64,000 bases of DNA from Gillisella taibaishanensis (GTDB lineage: Bacteria > Pseudomonadota > Alphaproteobacteria > Rhizobiales > Rhizobiaceae): positions 308,056-372,055 of the forward strand of contig NZ_MKIN01000023.1 in assembly GCF_001938985.1 (NCBI RefSeq), written 5' to 3'. Positions 1 to 7,631 of the stretch are shown piece after piece. The position numbers were made by a program, and so were the translations under genes. The notes beneath the pieces are model-generated. The model made no database searches. It saw only the letters and a program-made list of their open reading frames with translations, and was not told the DNA's origin. Position 1 is the first letter of the stretch; the number at the start of each line of letters is the position of its first letter.

Positions 1-1344
1 TGCGCCGATATCCTGCTCGCGGCAGGCCGCCGAGATTTCCGAGACCAGTTCTGCGGTCTTGCGGATGTCGGGGACGAGGCGATTGAGCATGTCGCCGGCT
101 TCGGTTGCCACCTGCACCGTCTGGCCAGACAGCGTGCTGATTTCGGCGGCCGCTGCCTGGCTGCGTTCGGCCAGTTTGCGCACTTCAGAAGCAACCACGG
201 CAAAGCCTTTGCCATGCTCGCCGGCACGGGCCGCCTCAACAGCCGCATTCAGCGCGAGAAGGTCGGTCTGGCGGGCGATTTCCTGAACGATAGAGATCTT
301 CTCGGCGATGGTGCGCATGGCGCCAACGGCACGGTTGACCGCTTCGCCAGAAGTTTCCGCATCCTTGGACGACTGGCGAGCAATCTTCTCGGTCTGGGCA
401 GCATTATCGGCGTTCTGCTTGATATTGGCAGCCATCTCTTCCATCGAAGCGGAGGCCTCTTCAGCAGACGATGCCTGTTCCGTCGCACCCTGCGAAAGTT
501 GTTCGGAACTGGAGGACAGTTCCTGGCTGCCGGACGAGACGTTATCGGAGGCGGTCAGCGCATCGGCAACGACACCGCGCAGACGCTCGATCATTGTGTT
601 GACATACTCAAGCAGAGTGCCGATTTCGTCGCGCGAGCGGATTTCGGCGAATTCGGTGAGATCACCATCGGAAACCTTTCGCACGGCAATGACTGCGCGG
701 TTGATGCCACCGGTGACACTCACGACAATCCAAATTGCAGCGATGACAGCCAGGATGGAAGCCACTGCCGAGAGCGAAACGAGCAGCAGACGGGTCTCTG
801 AATATTCGTCGTCGGCGGCCTCGTCAGCGCTGTGCAAGCGCGTCTGCTCCATGGTCACGATCTGGGAAAGAAGTTCGTCGATATCGTTTACGGCCGCACG
901 GTTTACACCAGTCGAGATCTTGAGGGCGCTGGTCGTGTCGCCAGCAAGCACAAAAGCCTTGACCTGATCATCGCTCCGACGGAAATCTTCTTCAAGGACG
1001 GCAAGCTTGTTCCAAAGCACCTTGCCTTGTTCCGTAGCCTTTGCGACGACCGCAGCAAATGCGGCGTCGAATTCGGTCCGGGCCGCGTTAGCCTTGGCGA
1101 TTCCAGCCTTCATTTCTTCTTGGGATTGGGCAAGCTGTACATTTTTCTGCTGACGCACCTGCTGAAGCTGCTGCACCTGCAGTTCCTGCGCCAGCCGCAA
1201 GCGGTCAACTGGTCCTTGTAGGGCATTGCTCATCGCATCGTTCATCGTGCTCAGGCTCTGAACGCCAAGAACCGAGCTACAAATCAGCAAAGTCACGACG
1301 ATGCCGAAGGCCAACCCCAGTTTAAGTTTGATCGTAAATCGCAT
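1..1344 (-). CDS. Methyl-accepting chemotaxis protein, C-terminus cut by window edge
   Basis: Transmembrane chemoreceptor that would signal to the CheA/CheW encoded just upstream. The 448 visible residues show an N-terminal membrane segment at about residues 7-27, a helical, glutamine-rich sensor region to about 185 (four-helix-bundle-like), a second membrane segment at about 188-211, then HAMP and the cytoplasmic coiled coil. The signalling tip is clear: [20 protein letters not shown] followed by [17 protein letters not shown]. The start is the ATG at 1344, seven bases after the cheW stop, so it is the last visible gene of the chemotaxis operon. The C-terminus, including any CheR-docking pentapeptide, lies outside the window. 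The ligand cannot be told from the sequence. Confidence 0.93.
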   Translation of the reverse strand, partial: MRFTIKLKLGLAFGIVVTLLICSSVLGVQSLSTMNDAMSNALQGPVDRLRLAQELQVQQLQQVRQQKNVQLAQSQEEMKAGIAKANAARTEFDAAFAAVVAKATEQGKVLWNKLAVLEEDFRRSDDQVKAFVLAGDTTSALKISTGVNRAAVNDIDELLSQIVTMEQTRLHSADEAADDEYSETRLLLVSLSAVASILAVIAAIWIVVSVTGGINRAVIAVRKVSDGDLTEFAEIRSRDEIGTLLEYVNTMIERLRGVVADALTASDNVSSGSQELSSSSEQLSQGATEQASSAEEASASMEEMAANIKQNADNAAQTEKIARQSSKDAETSGEAVNRAVGAMRTIAEKISIVQEIARQTDLLALNAAVEAARAGEHGKGFAVVASEVRKLAERSQAAAAEISTLSGQTVQVATEAGDMLNRLVPDIRKTAELVSEISAACREQDIGA

Positions 1345-1351
1345 AGCAGCC

Positions 1352-1879
1352 TCAGTTGTTGGTTAGGCCAACCGCGGGGGGCGTCATCCGGTCGGTCGTG
1401 CTTGAGAAAATTGCCTGGAGATTGGGGAGAATAATGAATTCTCCATCACGCTTGACGAGGCATTCGATATAATCAGAACGCCACCGCATTCCGACGCTTG
1501 GGGGCGGCTCACTGGCGGAGCGCGCCAGGGTTGTGACTTCGAACACCCTGTCGGTGCGAATGCCTGTCAAGGTAGCTTCGCCTTCGACATCGAGTTCGAT
1601 GACGATGATCCGGCTATCGATCGTCGGCTCCGTGGCCTCCATACCGAATGCCAGCCTGATATCGGCAAGCGGAATGACCTTGCCGCGGAAATTGATCACG
1701 CTGGAGACGAAAGGTTTAGCCCCTGGCACCTTGGTTTCCGGCAGGAGATCGATGATCTCCTGTACGGTTATGGCCTCGATTGCAAAGGTCTCGCCGTTCA
1801 GGTTGAAGGTCAGAACGGCGACTTCGTCGCGGTTTGCCCAGAAGTGATTGAAATCGTCTTTACCGGGAATGATGCTCAT
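1352..1879 (-). CDS. cheW: Chemotaxis coupling protein CheW
   Basis: A 175-residue CheW-fold protein that couples receptors to the CheA kinase in the cytoplasmic signalling array. The sequence has the expected CheW signature: [15 protein letters not shown] near residue 23, a [18 protein letters not shown] stretch at about 58-75, and later [25 protein letters not shown] regions. Length is slightly above a minimal CheW because of a short N-terminal extension and a C-terminal tail. Its ATG overlaps the stop of cheA by four bases (ATGA), which points to translational coupling and fixes the start. Confidence 0.93.
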   Translation of the reverse strand: MSIIPGKDDFNHFWANRDEVAVLTFNLNGETFAIEAITVQEIIDLLPETKVPGAKPFVSSVINFRGKVIPLADIRLAFGMEATEPTIDSRIIVIELDVEGEATLTGIRTDRVFEVTTLARSASEPPPSVGMRWRSDYIECLVKRDGEFIILPNLQAIFSSTTDRMTPPAVGLTNN

Positions 1880-3942
1880 CCTGCTGCACGCAATTGCGCC
1901 TCCTGCTGTTGTCCGGCATTGACCAGATGCGTTACGTCCAGGATCAGTGCCACACTGCCGTCACCCAGAATGGTTGCGCCCGAGAAGGTCGCGACATCGT
2001 GGTGGAGCTTGGACATGGATTTGATCACAGTTTGATGGTCGCCAATGATCTGGTCGACGACTAGGCCGACCCGCTCGTCGCCTGTCGAGATCACCACGAC
2101 CTTCTGGAACGGATCGGGTTGCGTGCCGGTACGGAAAAGATCCCGAAGCCTTAAGAACGGCACCAGGCTGTCGCGCAGCGATATGAAGCTGCGACCGCGC
2201 GAGCGCAAATCGTCTTCGATGGACAGTTCCAGGCATTCCTCGACCGCCGACAGCGGAATGACGTAGCAACCGGTGCCAACCCGCACCAGCAGACCATCGA
2301 TAATGGCGAGCGTCAGCGGAATGCGCAGCGAAATTTCTGACCCCTTGCCGTTTTCGCTGCGGATGTCGATCACGCCGCGCAGGGCTTCGACGGTCTTCTT
2401 GACCACGTCCATCCCGACGCCGCGACCAGACAGATTGGTGATGGTCTGTGCCGTCGAAAAACCGGGCTGGAAAATCAGCTGCAGCAATTCCTGATCCATC
2501 AACTGCTGGCCTGGCTGAATCAGGCCGGACGATTCCGCCTTGGCCCGTACCCGGTCACGGTTGATGCCGCGGCCATCATCCTTGATGGTGATGATGACTT
2601 CGCCGCCGGACTGATGGGCCGCGAGCACGACCTTGCCGGCCTTGCTCTTGCCGGCCGCCACCCGTTCTTCCGGTGGCTCCAGGCCATGGTCGATGGAGTT
2701 GCGCACCAGATGCACCAGCGGATCGGCCAGTCGTTCGATAACGGTTTTGTCGACTTCGGTGGTTTCGCCTTCGGTCTCCAGCTCGATCACCTTACCGGTC
2801 TCCCGGGCAAGGTCATGCACCAGGCGACGGAAGCGGGTGAACAGGCTGCCAACCGGCACCATGCGCAGCACCATCATCGTGTCGCGCAATTCGCCCGACA
2901 GCCGTTCCACATCCTCCGACACAGAGCGCAGCATGATGTCGGCGCTGGTGTTGGCAAGCTGCGACAGACGGGACTGGGCAATGACAAGTTCGCCGACCCG
3001 GTCCATCAACTCGTCGAGACGTTCGGCGGGAACCCGGACATTTTCGGCAGCCCGACCATGCTTGGCATCGTTGGAACCGGCAGCAGCGGGCACAACGGCG
3101 GGGGAAGCAGGCGCTTGAGGTTGAGCCGGCTTACTTTCCGTTTCAGCAACGACAACAGGAGCTGGGGCAAAAGTTGAAGTAGGAGTAGGAGTAGGAGCAG
3201 CAACAGCGGCGGCAGCGTCCTCGGTCAGTTCGAGATCCATGTCGTCCATCACGAAGATGAAGACGTCCTCGATGTCGGACTTTGGCTTATCGGTGACGAG
3301 TTCGACGCTCCAGCCCAGGTAAAGATCGGCCGGAACAATTTCTTCAAGGCTTGGAATACCTGCGAGATCGGTCTTGATCTTGCAGTCGCCGAGTTCGCGT
3401 AATTCGTCGAGCAGACCGAGAGGATTGGTACCATTGGCCATGGAGTTGGCCGGCAGGCGGAATTTCATGCGCCAGGTCCGGGTTACAGGGCCCGAAGGTA
3501 ACTCAACTTTATCCGCTACGTTGGCAGGGGCTTTGGCAGTCTCGTGACCACCAGCGAGATCGCCGCCATGACCGCTGACCGCAGCCTGAAGCTTGGCCAG
3601 CAGACGTTCACCCGCGGCATCGTGATCGCCGTTCGGCGTTGCAACCAGCGCCTTCATATGATCCTGGGCATCCAGAACCGCAGCAACCAGCTCGGCGGTG
3701 GCGGGCACTTCACCTTTGCGGACGCGGTCGAAGGCGGTTTCGCAGTGGTGGGTGAAAGCAGCAAGCGCCTCGAAGCCGAACATGGCTCCGGATCCCTTCA
3801 AGGTATGAAGACCGCGGAAAACGGAATCGATCTGATCCTGATTGGACAGATCATGCAACAAATCGAGCAGGCCGCTTTCGATCTGCTCGAACAGCTCTGC
3901 CGCTTCAGTCCTGAAAACCTGAATGGGATCCAGATTGGTCAT
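1876..3942 (-). CDS. cheA: Chemotaxis histidine kinase CheA
   Basis: A 688-residue CheA: it autophosphorylates on the N-terminal HPt domain and passes phosphate to CheY. The HPt motif HTLKGSGAMFGF places the phospho-accepting histidine at residue 46. A P2-like segment follows at about 155-235, then a long Ala/Pro/Thr linker (about 238-290). After it come the P3 dimerisation helix (RLDELMDRVGELVIAQSRL), the HATPase domain (N box with RNSIDHGLEPPEER, G1 box with DDGRGINRDRV, G2 with GRGVGMDVVKKTVEALRG) and a CheW-like P5 domain at the C-terminus. All catalytic boxes look intact. It overlaps cheY by four bases at its start and cheW by four at its end. No response-regulator domain is fused. Confidence 0.95.
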   Translation of the reverse strand: MTNLDPIQVFRTEAAELFEQIESGLLDLLHDLSNQDQIDSVFRGLHTLKGSGAMFGFEALAAFTHHCETAFDRVRKGEVPATAELVAAVLDAQDHMKALVATPNGDHDAAGERLLAKLQAAVSGHGGDLAGGHETAKAPANVADKVELPSGPVTRTWRMKFRLPANSMANGTNPLGLLDELRELGDCKIKTDLAGIPSLEEIVPADLYLGWSVELVTDKPKSDIEDVFIFVMDDMDLELTEDAAAAVAAPTPTPTSTFAPAPVVVAETESKPAQPQAPASPAVVPAAAGSNDAKHGRAAENVRVPAERLDELMDRVGELVIAQSRLSQLANTSADIMLRSVSEDVERLSGELRDTMMVLRMVPVGSLFTRFRRLVHDLARETGKVIELETEGETTEVDKTVIERLADPLVHLVRNSIDHGLEPPEERVAAGKSKAGKVVLAAHQSGGEVIITIKDDGRGINRDRVRAKAESSGLIQPGQQLMDQELLQLIFQPGFSTAQTITNLSGRGVGMDVVKKTVEALRGVIDIRSENGKGSEISLRIPLTLAIIDGLLVRVGTGCYVIPLSAVEECLELSIEDDLRSRGRSFISLRDSLVPFLRLRDLFRTGTQPDPFQKVVVISTGDERVGLVVDQIIGDHQTVIKSMSKLHHDVATFSGATILGDGSVALILDVTHLVNAGQQQEAQLRAAG

Positions 3943-4307
3943 TTGCCAAGAACCTTTCGTGCGATCTTTACCAGTTGCTCGGAATCAAAGGGCTTGGTGA
4001 TCCAGCCGGTTGCACCGGCGGCCTTGGCCCTGTTCTTCATGTCGGCATCGGATTCCGTCGTCAGGAAGATGATCGGAATGCCTGTATGGGCGGGCGACCG
4101 GCGCAAGGCTTCGATCATCGCCAGACCGTTCATATTCGGCATGTTCAAATCGGTCACGATCAGGTCGAACTGCGCTGCCTTGGCCTTGTTGAGACCATCG
4201 AGGCCATCGACAGCTTCCGTGACCTTATAGCCGGCATTGGTCAGGGCGATTTTGGTCGTCATCCGGATGCTGGCGGAATCGTCGACGGTGAGAATATGGG
4301 CACTCAT
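3939..4307 (-). CDS. cheY: CheY-like single-domain response regulator
   Basis: A 122-residue stand-alone receiver domain, the likely phospho-acceptor for the neighbouring CheA. It shows the acidic pair DD at residues 9-10, the phosphorylation aspartate D53 in VTDLNMPNMNG, the conserved threonines in FLTTESD and the lysine of ITKPFD. I chose the ATG at 4307 (MSAHIL) over an in-frame ATG five codons upstream, because an AAAGG sequence sits seven bases before it and the longer start would overlap the preceding gene. It overlaps cheA by four bases. Confidence 0.92.
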   Translation of the reverse strand: MSAHILTVDDSASIRMTTKIALTNAGYKVTEAVDGLDGLNKAKAAQFDLIVTDLNMPNMNGLAMIEALRRSPAHTGIPIIFLTTESDADMKNRAKAAGATGWITKPFDSEQLVKIARKVLGK

Positions 4308-4311
4308 GGCA

Positions 4312-4632
4312 TTACCTTTCATGTAACCAGAAGGAGCGGGCAGACGGATCCATCTCGGTCAAAAAGCCGCCGCGCTCGAGTGTTGACAGCACGCCGCCAG
4401 CCGCGGCGGTACGAAGCTTGAGATCCTTGCCACTGGATTGCGCCGACAGACGTGCCGCCTCAATCAACTGGACGAAACTCAAATCGGCATCCGCATCGTC
4501 GGGAATATCGAGCACCAGGGATTTTGCCCCTGATAGACCAGCAAGGATCTCATCCCTGGTGGCCTGCACCGTCCGGATGGTCAGCGCCGACGGCAGCGCT
4601 ATAGTCTCATGCGAAAATGGTTGCGTTGTCAT
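4312..4632 (-). CDS. STAS-domain protein of the chemotaxis operon
   Basis: A 106-residue STAS (anti-sigma-antagonist-like) protein. The fold is suggested by the pattern of a beta strand (SLVLDIPDDADADLSFVQLIEAAR), a helix and LRTAAAGGVLSTLERGGF. STAS proteins placed next to cheY and cheA are known from rhizobial chemotaxis operons (for example CheS-type or CheX-type small proteins). A role in dephosphorylating or sequestering CheY is possible but not shown here. The usual STAS phosphorylatable serine (DLSF) is plausibly present in the DLSFVQ segment. Spacing is two bases from the upstream gene and four from cheY, so it is firmly in the operon. Confidence 0.8.
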   Translation of the reverse strand: MTTQPFSHETIALPSALTIRTVQATRDEILAGLSGAKSLVLDIPDDADADLSFVQLIEAARLSAQSSGKDLKLRTAAAGGVLSTLERGGFLTEMDPSARSFWLHER

Positions 4633-4634
4633 AT

Positions 4635-5783
4635 TTATTCTCGTCCAGCTAGCGCAGATATGGGTTGACGTTTGGAGAGTTTCGGGCGGATGACACTTGA
4701 ATCGGGCATGGCGGGGTCAAGCGCGGGTACCTGGTCGAGACATAGTCGCGCATTGGTGTCGCCACCGGTCATGATCGATACGATCTGCGGCCATTGCCGT
4801 TCGAAGGCCTCGACACAGAGCGGGTCGAAGTGCCGCCCTTTTTCCTGTCGTATGTGCTCAAGTGCCTGTGCAAGCGTCCAAGCCGGCTTATAAGCGCGCG
4901 GCGAGCACAAGGCATCGAACACATCAGCCAGCGCCACGATGCGCGCCTCCAGAGGGATCTGCTCGCCCACAAGTCCTTTCGGATAGCCGCTGCCGTCCCA
5001 TTTCTCGTGGTGTCCGCCAGCAATCCGCTCGGCCACCTGCAAAAGGTCAGAAGTGCCATTCTCCAGAATTTTCACGCCGATATCGACGTGATGGCGCATG
5101 ACTTCACGCTCGCTCTCCGTCAGGCGTCCCGGCTTCGACAGGACACCATCGGGTATCCCGATCTTGCCGACATCGTGCAACGGCGCTGCAAGATAGATTT
5201 TCCGTTGCCGCTCTTCATCAAGCCCGAGGTCGCAGGCCAGCAGTCTTGCGATCTTCGCAACCCTGGACACATGATCACCCGTCGCCCCGTCGCGATATTC
5301 GATGGCGCGGGCAAGACGCCAGATCAGTTCCTCTTCGCTGGCAGCGAGTTCGGCCGACTTGGCGGTAACGGCAGCGGCAAGGCCATCGGCCTTATGAGCC
5401 AGTTCCACCTGCGCCCGCCTCAGGCTCAAGAGATTGCGTACTCTCGCCCTCAGTTCAACCGGGTCCGCGCTCTTGCGCAAAAAGTCCGTGGCGCCGGCGT
5501 TCAACGCATTGAGGCAGACAGCCGCTTCGGTTTCCGACGTGACCATTACGATCGGCACCATTTCGTAATTCGACATCGCACGCAGAGCGGTGATTACGTC
5601 GATGCCGGTCAGCTTTGGCATGTTGTAATCGACCAGAACCAGATCGAACTGGCGCGCGGCACAGGCACGAATAGCCTTCTCGGGATCCGTAAAGGTTTCC
5701 ACCTCCAGACCCGGCAATTCGCGAAGTTCCAGACGCAATGCCAGCAGTATTGATCGGCTGTCGTCTATGAGAACGGCGTGCAA
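4635..5783 (-). CDS. Response regulator with HD-GYP phosphodiesterase domain
   Basis: A receiver domain joined to an HD-GYP domain (RpfG type), predicted to hydrolyse cyclic di-GMP when phosphorylated. The receiver carries DD at 7-8 and phospho-acceptor D52 in LVDYNMPKLTG. A short helical linker follows, then HD (LHDVGKIGIPDGVL), HH in EVMRHHVDIG, and the family signature HHEKWDGSGYPKGL with the downstream DVFDALCSPRAYK. All metal ligands appear present. Start choice: an open frame extends to 5870, but that upstream TTG and an ATG at 5840 lack a ribosome site. A TTG at 5783 has GGAG six bases ahead and gives the typical start of a receiver, so I prefer it (382 residues). As first gene of the che operon it links c-di-GMP turnover to chemotaxis signalling. 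Confidence 0.9.
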   Translation of the reverse strand: MHAVLIDDSRSILLALRLELRELPGLEVETFTDPEKAIRACAARQFDLVLVDYNMPKLTGIDVITALRAMSNYEMVPIVMVTSETEAAVCLNALNAGATDFLRKSADPVELRARVRNLLSLRRAQVELAHKADGLAAAVTAKSAELAASEEELIWRLARAIEYRDGATGDHVSRVAKIARLLACDLGLDEERQRKIYLAAPLHDVGKIGIPDGVLSKPGRLTESEREVMRHHVDIGVKILENGTSDLLQVAERIAGGHHEKWDGSGYPKGLVGEQIPLEARIVALADVFDALCSPRAYKPAWTLAQALEHIRQEKGRHFDPLCVEAFERQWPQIVSIMTGGDTNARLCLDQVPALDPAMPDSSVIRPKLSKRQPISALAGRE

Positions 5784-6211
5784 GATCGACTCCACTCTAC
5801 CATCAATCAGGGCTTGAAGCAGGCGGGAGCGCACGCGCATGGTGTCATGCCGTGTGAAGAGCCATTTCAAGCGCTATTTATTCATGTTGCGAATTTTTGG
5901 AATCGTTCCGCATCATGCGGGGATGGAAGTCCGGGAGGTTGTGGCATAGCCATCAAAAGCTCCGGGTTTCTGGTGTGAATTCTTACGACAGTAAGTTAAG
6001 ATAGAGCTAACGTTTTTAGTGCAGCACTACTTTTAATTGCTAATTCTAATATGCCATAGGTTTAAGGGGTTATTTAAGTATATGTTATGATTAGGAAAAT
6101 TAGGCTGGACTTGAAAAATAACAAATATATGTCCTTAAAAAAATGAAAAGGAGCATCCTAATATCGCGTCGAATCAGTGCATGTGCTTATGAGGGAATTA
6201 CTGAGGCACCT
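5784..6211. other. AT-rich intergenic region upstream of the chemotaxis operon
   Basis: About 430 bases without a convincing gene. The part from about 5985 to 6160 is markedly richer in A and T than the surrounding coding DNA and contains several short T and A runs. It lies upstream of the minus-strand chemotaxis operon and downstream of the end of the BaiN-like gene, so it probably holds the operon promoter. I cannot pick out a specific promoter hexamer pair with confidence. Confidence 0.6.
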
Positions 6212-7435
6212 TCAATCGAAACGGGAATGACACTCTATCCAGCGAATCACCCCTTTGGCTGCTGCACGGCCCGTCGCCAGGCAAGCGGTCAACAAATAAC
6301 CGCCGGTGGGCGCTTCCCAATCAAGCATCTCGCCAGCCACGAACAGTCCAGGGCGCTCTATCAGCATGTAGGACCCATCGACGACGCGCCAGGCAATACC
6401 GCCGGCCGATGAAATTGCCTCGGCAATCGGCCGAGGTCGCAGCAATGGCACAGCGAGTGCCTTGATAGACGCCGCAAGAGCATCAGCATCGCGGCTGGCG
6501 ATGTCAGGAACCAGTTCCCGCAATAGAGCGAGTTTCACACCATCGAGCCCGGCACCCTTGCGCATCCGGGTTGAGAAGCTGGCCTTTGCCGGTTGGCGGG
6601 CAAGGGCGGCGGCAAGCTTGTCCTGTGTCTTGCCGGGTGCAAGATCAAGCAGCAGGTTTGCCCAGCCCCGTTGCTCCAAATCATCACGCAGTGCGGCGGC
6701 ATGGGCATAGATCAAGCTGCCTTCGATACCATGCCGGGAAATGACGAATTCACCCTGCGTGCGCCTGGCCGCCGACAAAGCGATGACGGATTTTATCGGT
6801 GAACCGGCAAACCGGTCCTGGAACATTTGGCTCCAGGCCACATCGAACCCGCAATTGGCCGGACGAAAATCGGCAACGGCAATACCCGCTTGCCGCAGCC
6901 ACGGCACCCACGCGGCATCGGACCCGAGCCTCGGCCAGCTTGCACCGCCAAGCGCCAGCAACGCGGCATCTGGAGAGACGGTGATGTCGCCCTGTGGCGT
7001 GGCAAAACGGTAACCGTCTTCGGCAAAGCCCGTCCAGCGATGACGGGTAAGCACCGTGACGCCTCTGTCTTGCAAGCTCTTGATCCAGGCGCGCAACAGC
7101 GGTGATGCCTTCATTACGGTCGGAAATACCCGGCCGGAGGAGCCGACAAAAGTTTCCGTACCGAGATCGGCCGCCCAAGCCCGAACGTCCTGCGGCCCGA
7201 AATCGTCCAGTGCAGGCTGCAGGCGTTGTCCGGCTTCTCCAAACCGGCCGGAAAATGCCTGGTAATCTTCCGAATGAGTGATGTTCAGCCCGGATTTACC
7301 GGCAAGCAAGAATTTCCTGGCCAGCGTCGGCATGGCTTCATAAACCGTCACCGCATAGCCGGCGTGTGACAGCACGTCCGCCGCCATCAAACCCGCCGGC
7401 CCACCGCCAATGATTGCCACGGTTTTTCCCGCCAC
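6212..7435 (-). CDS. BaiN/RdsA-family FAD-dependent oxidoreductase
   Basis: A 407-residue flavoprotein of the HI0933/BaiN group (the shorter TIGR03862-like subgroup). The N-terminus has a Rossmann FAD-binding motif, AIIGGGPAGLMAADVL, followed by the family signature LLAGKSGLNITHSE. Near the C-terminus, GGIAWRVVDGSYMLIERPGL and LDWEAPTGGYLLTACLATGR match the second FAD-contacting region, where GG(I/V) and PTGGY are typical. The reaction of this branch is not established; the bile-acid reductase BaiN is a distant relative and should not be used as the function here. It stands alone between a repeat element and the chemotaxis promoter region. Confidence 0.85.
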   Translation of the reverse strand: MAGKTVAIIGGGPAGLMAADVLSHAGYAVTVYEAMPTLARKFLLAGKSGLNITHSEDYQAFSGRFGEAGQRLQPALDDFGPQDVRAWAADLGTETFVGSSGRVFPTVMKASPLLRAWIKSLQDRGVTVLTRHRWTGFAEDGYRFATPQGDITVSPDAALLALGGASWPRLGSDAAWVPWLRQAGIAVADFRPANCGFDVAWSQMFQDRFAGSPIKSVIALSAARRTQGEFVISRHGIEGSLIYAHAAALRDDLEQRGWANLLLDLAPGKTQDKLAAALARQPAKASFSTRMRKGAGLDGVKLALLRELVPDIASRDADALAASIKALAVPLLRPRPIAEAISSAGGIAWRVVDGSYMLIERPGLFVAGEMLDWEAPTGGYLLTACLATGRAAAKGVIRWIECHSRFD

Positions 7436-7527
7436 CAGGATCCCTCTGCCGCCCGCCCGCTTTCACTGCCAGCCTTGTGGGCAAACCTAGCAGGAAAAGC
7501 AAGATATTACGGCTTTGACCGATGGAG

Positions 7528-7631
7528 TCAGAGCATTCAGGCATTTCATGGAAACGTCTGAATGCTCTGATTTTTGTTCTAAAGCATTTCCGACGCAAAA
7601 CCGCTTCGCGCTTTCGCTGGCACTGCTTTAG
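7528..7631. repeat. Two-module intergenic palindromic repeat (RIME-like), copy A
   Basis: Module 1 is a perfect 13-base inverted repeat (TCAGAGCATTCAG at 7528-7540 and its complement at 7558-7570), followed by TTTTTG. Module 2 runs 7579-7631 and is bounded by the inverted ends CTAAAGCA and TGCTTTAG, with a core CGACGCAAAACCGCTTCGCG. The same two-module plan appears at 13019-13120 and in reverse at 30961-31056. It resembles the Rhizobium intergenic mosaic elements. The putA stop codon lies inside its right end. Confidence 0.7.

Noticed and set aside
2614..3177. 187-codon plus-strand frame inside cheA
   Set aside because: Shadow of the cheA coding sequence; composition follows the opposite strand.
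7528..7575. Hairpin with T-run read as an ordinary putA terminator
   Set aside because: The T-run is on the plus strand while putA is on the minus strand; the hairpin fits better as module 1 of the repeat.
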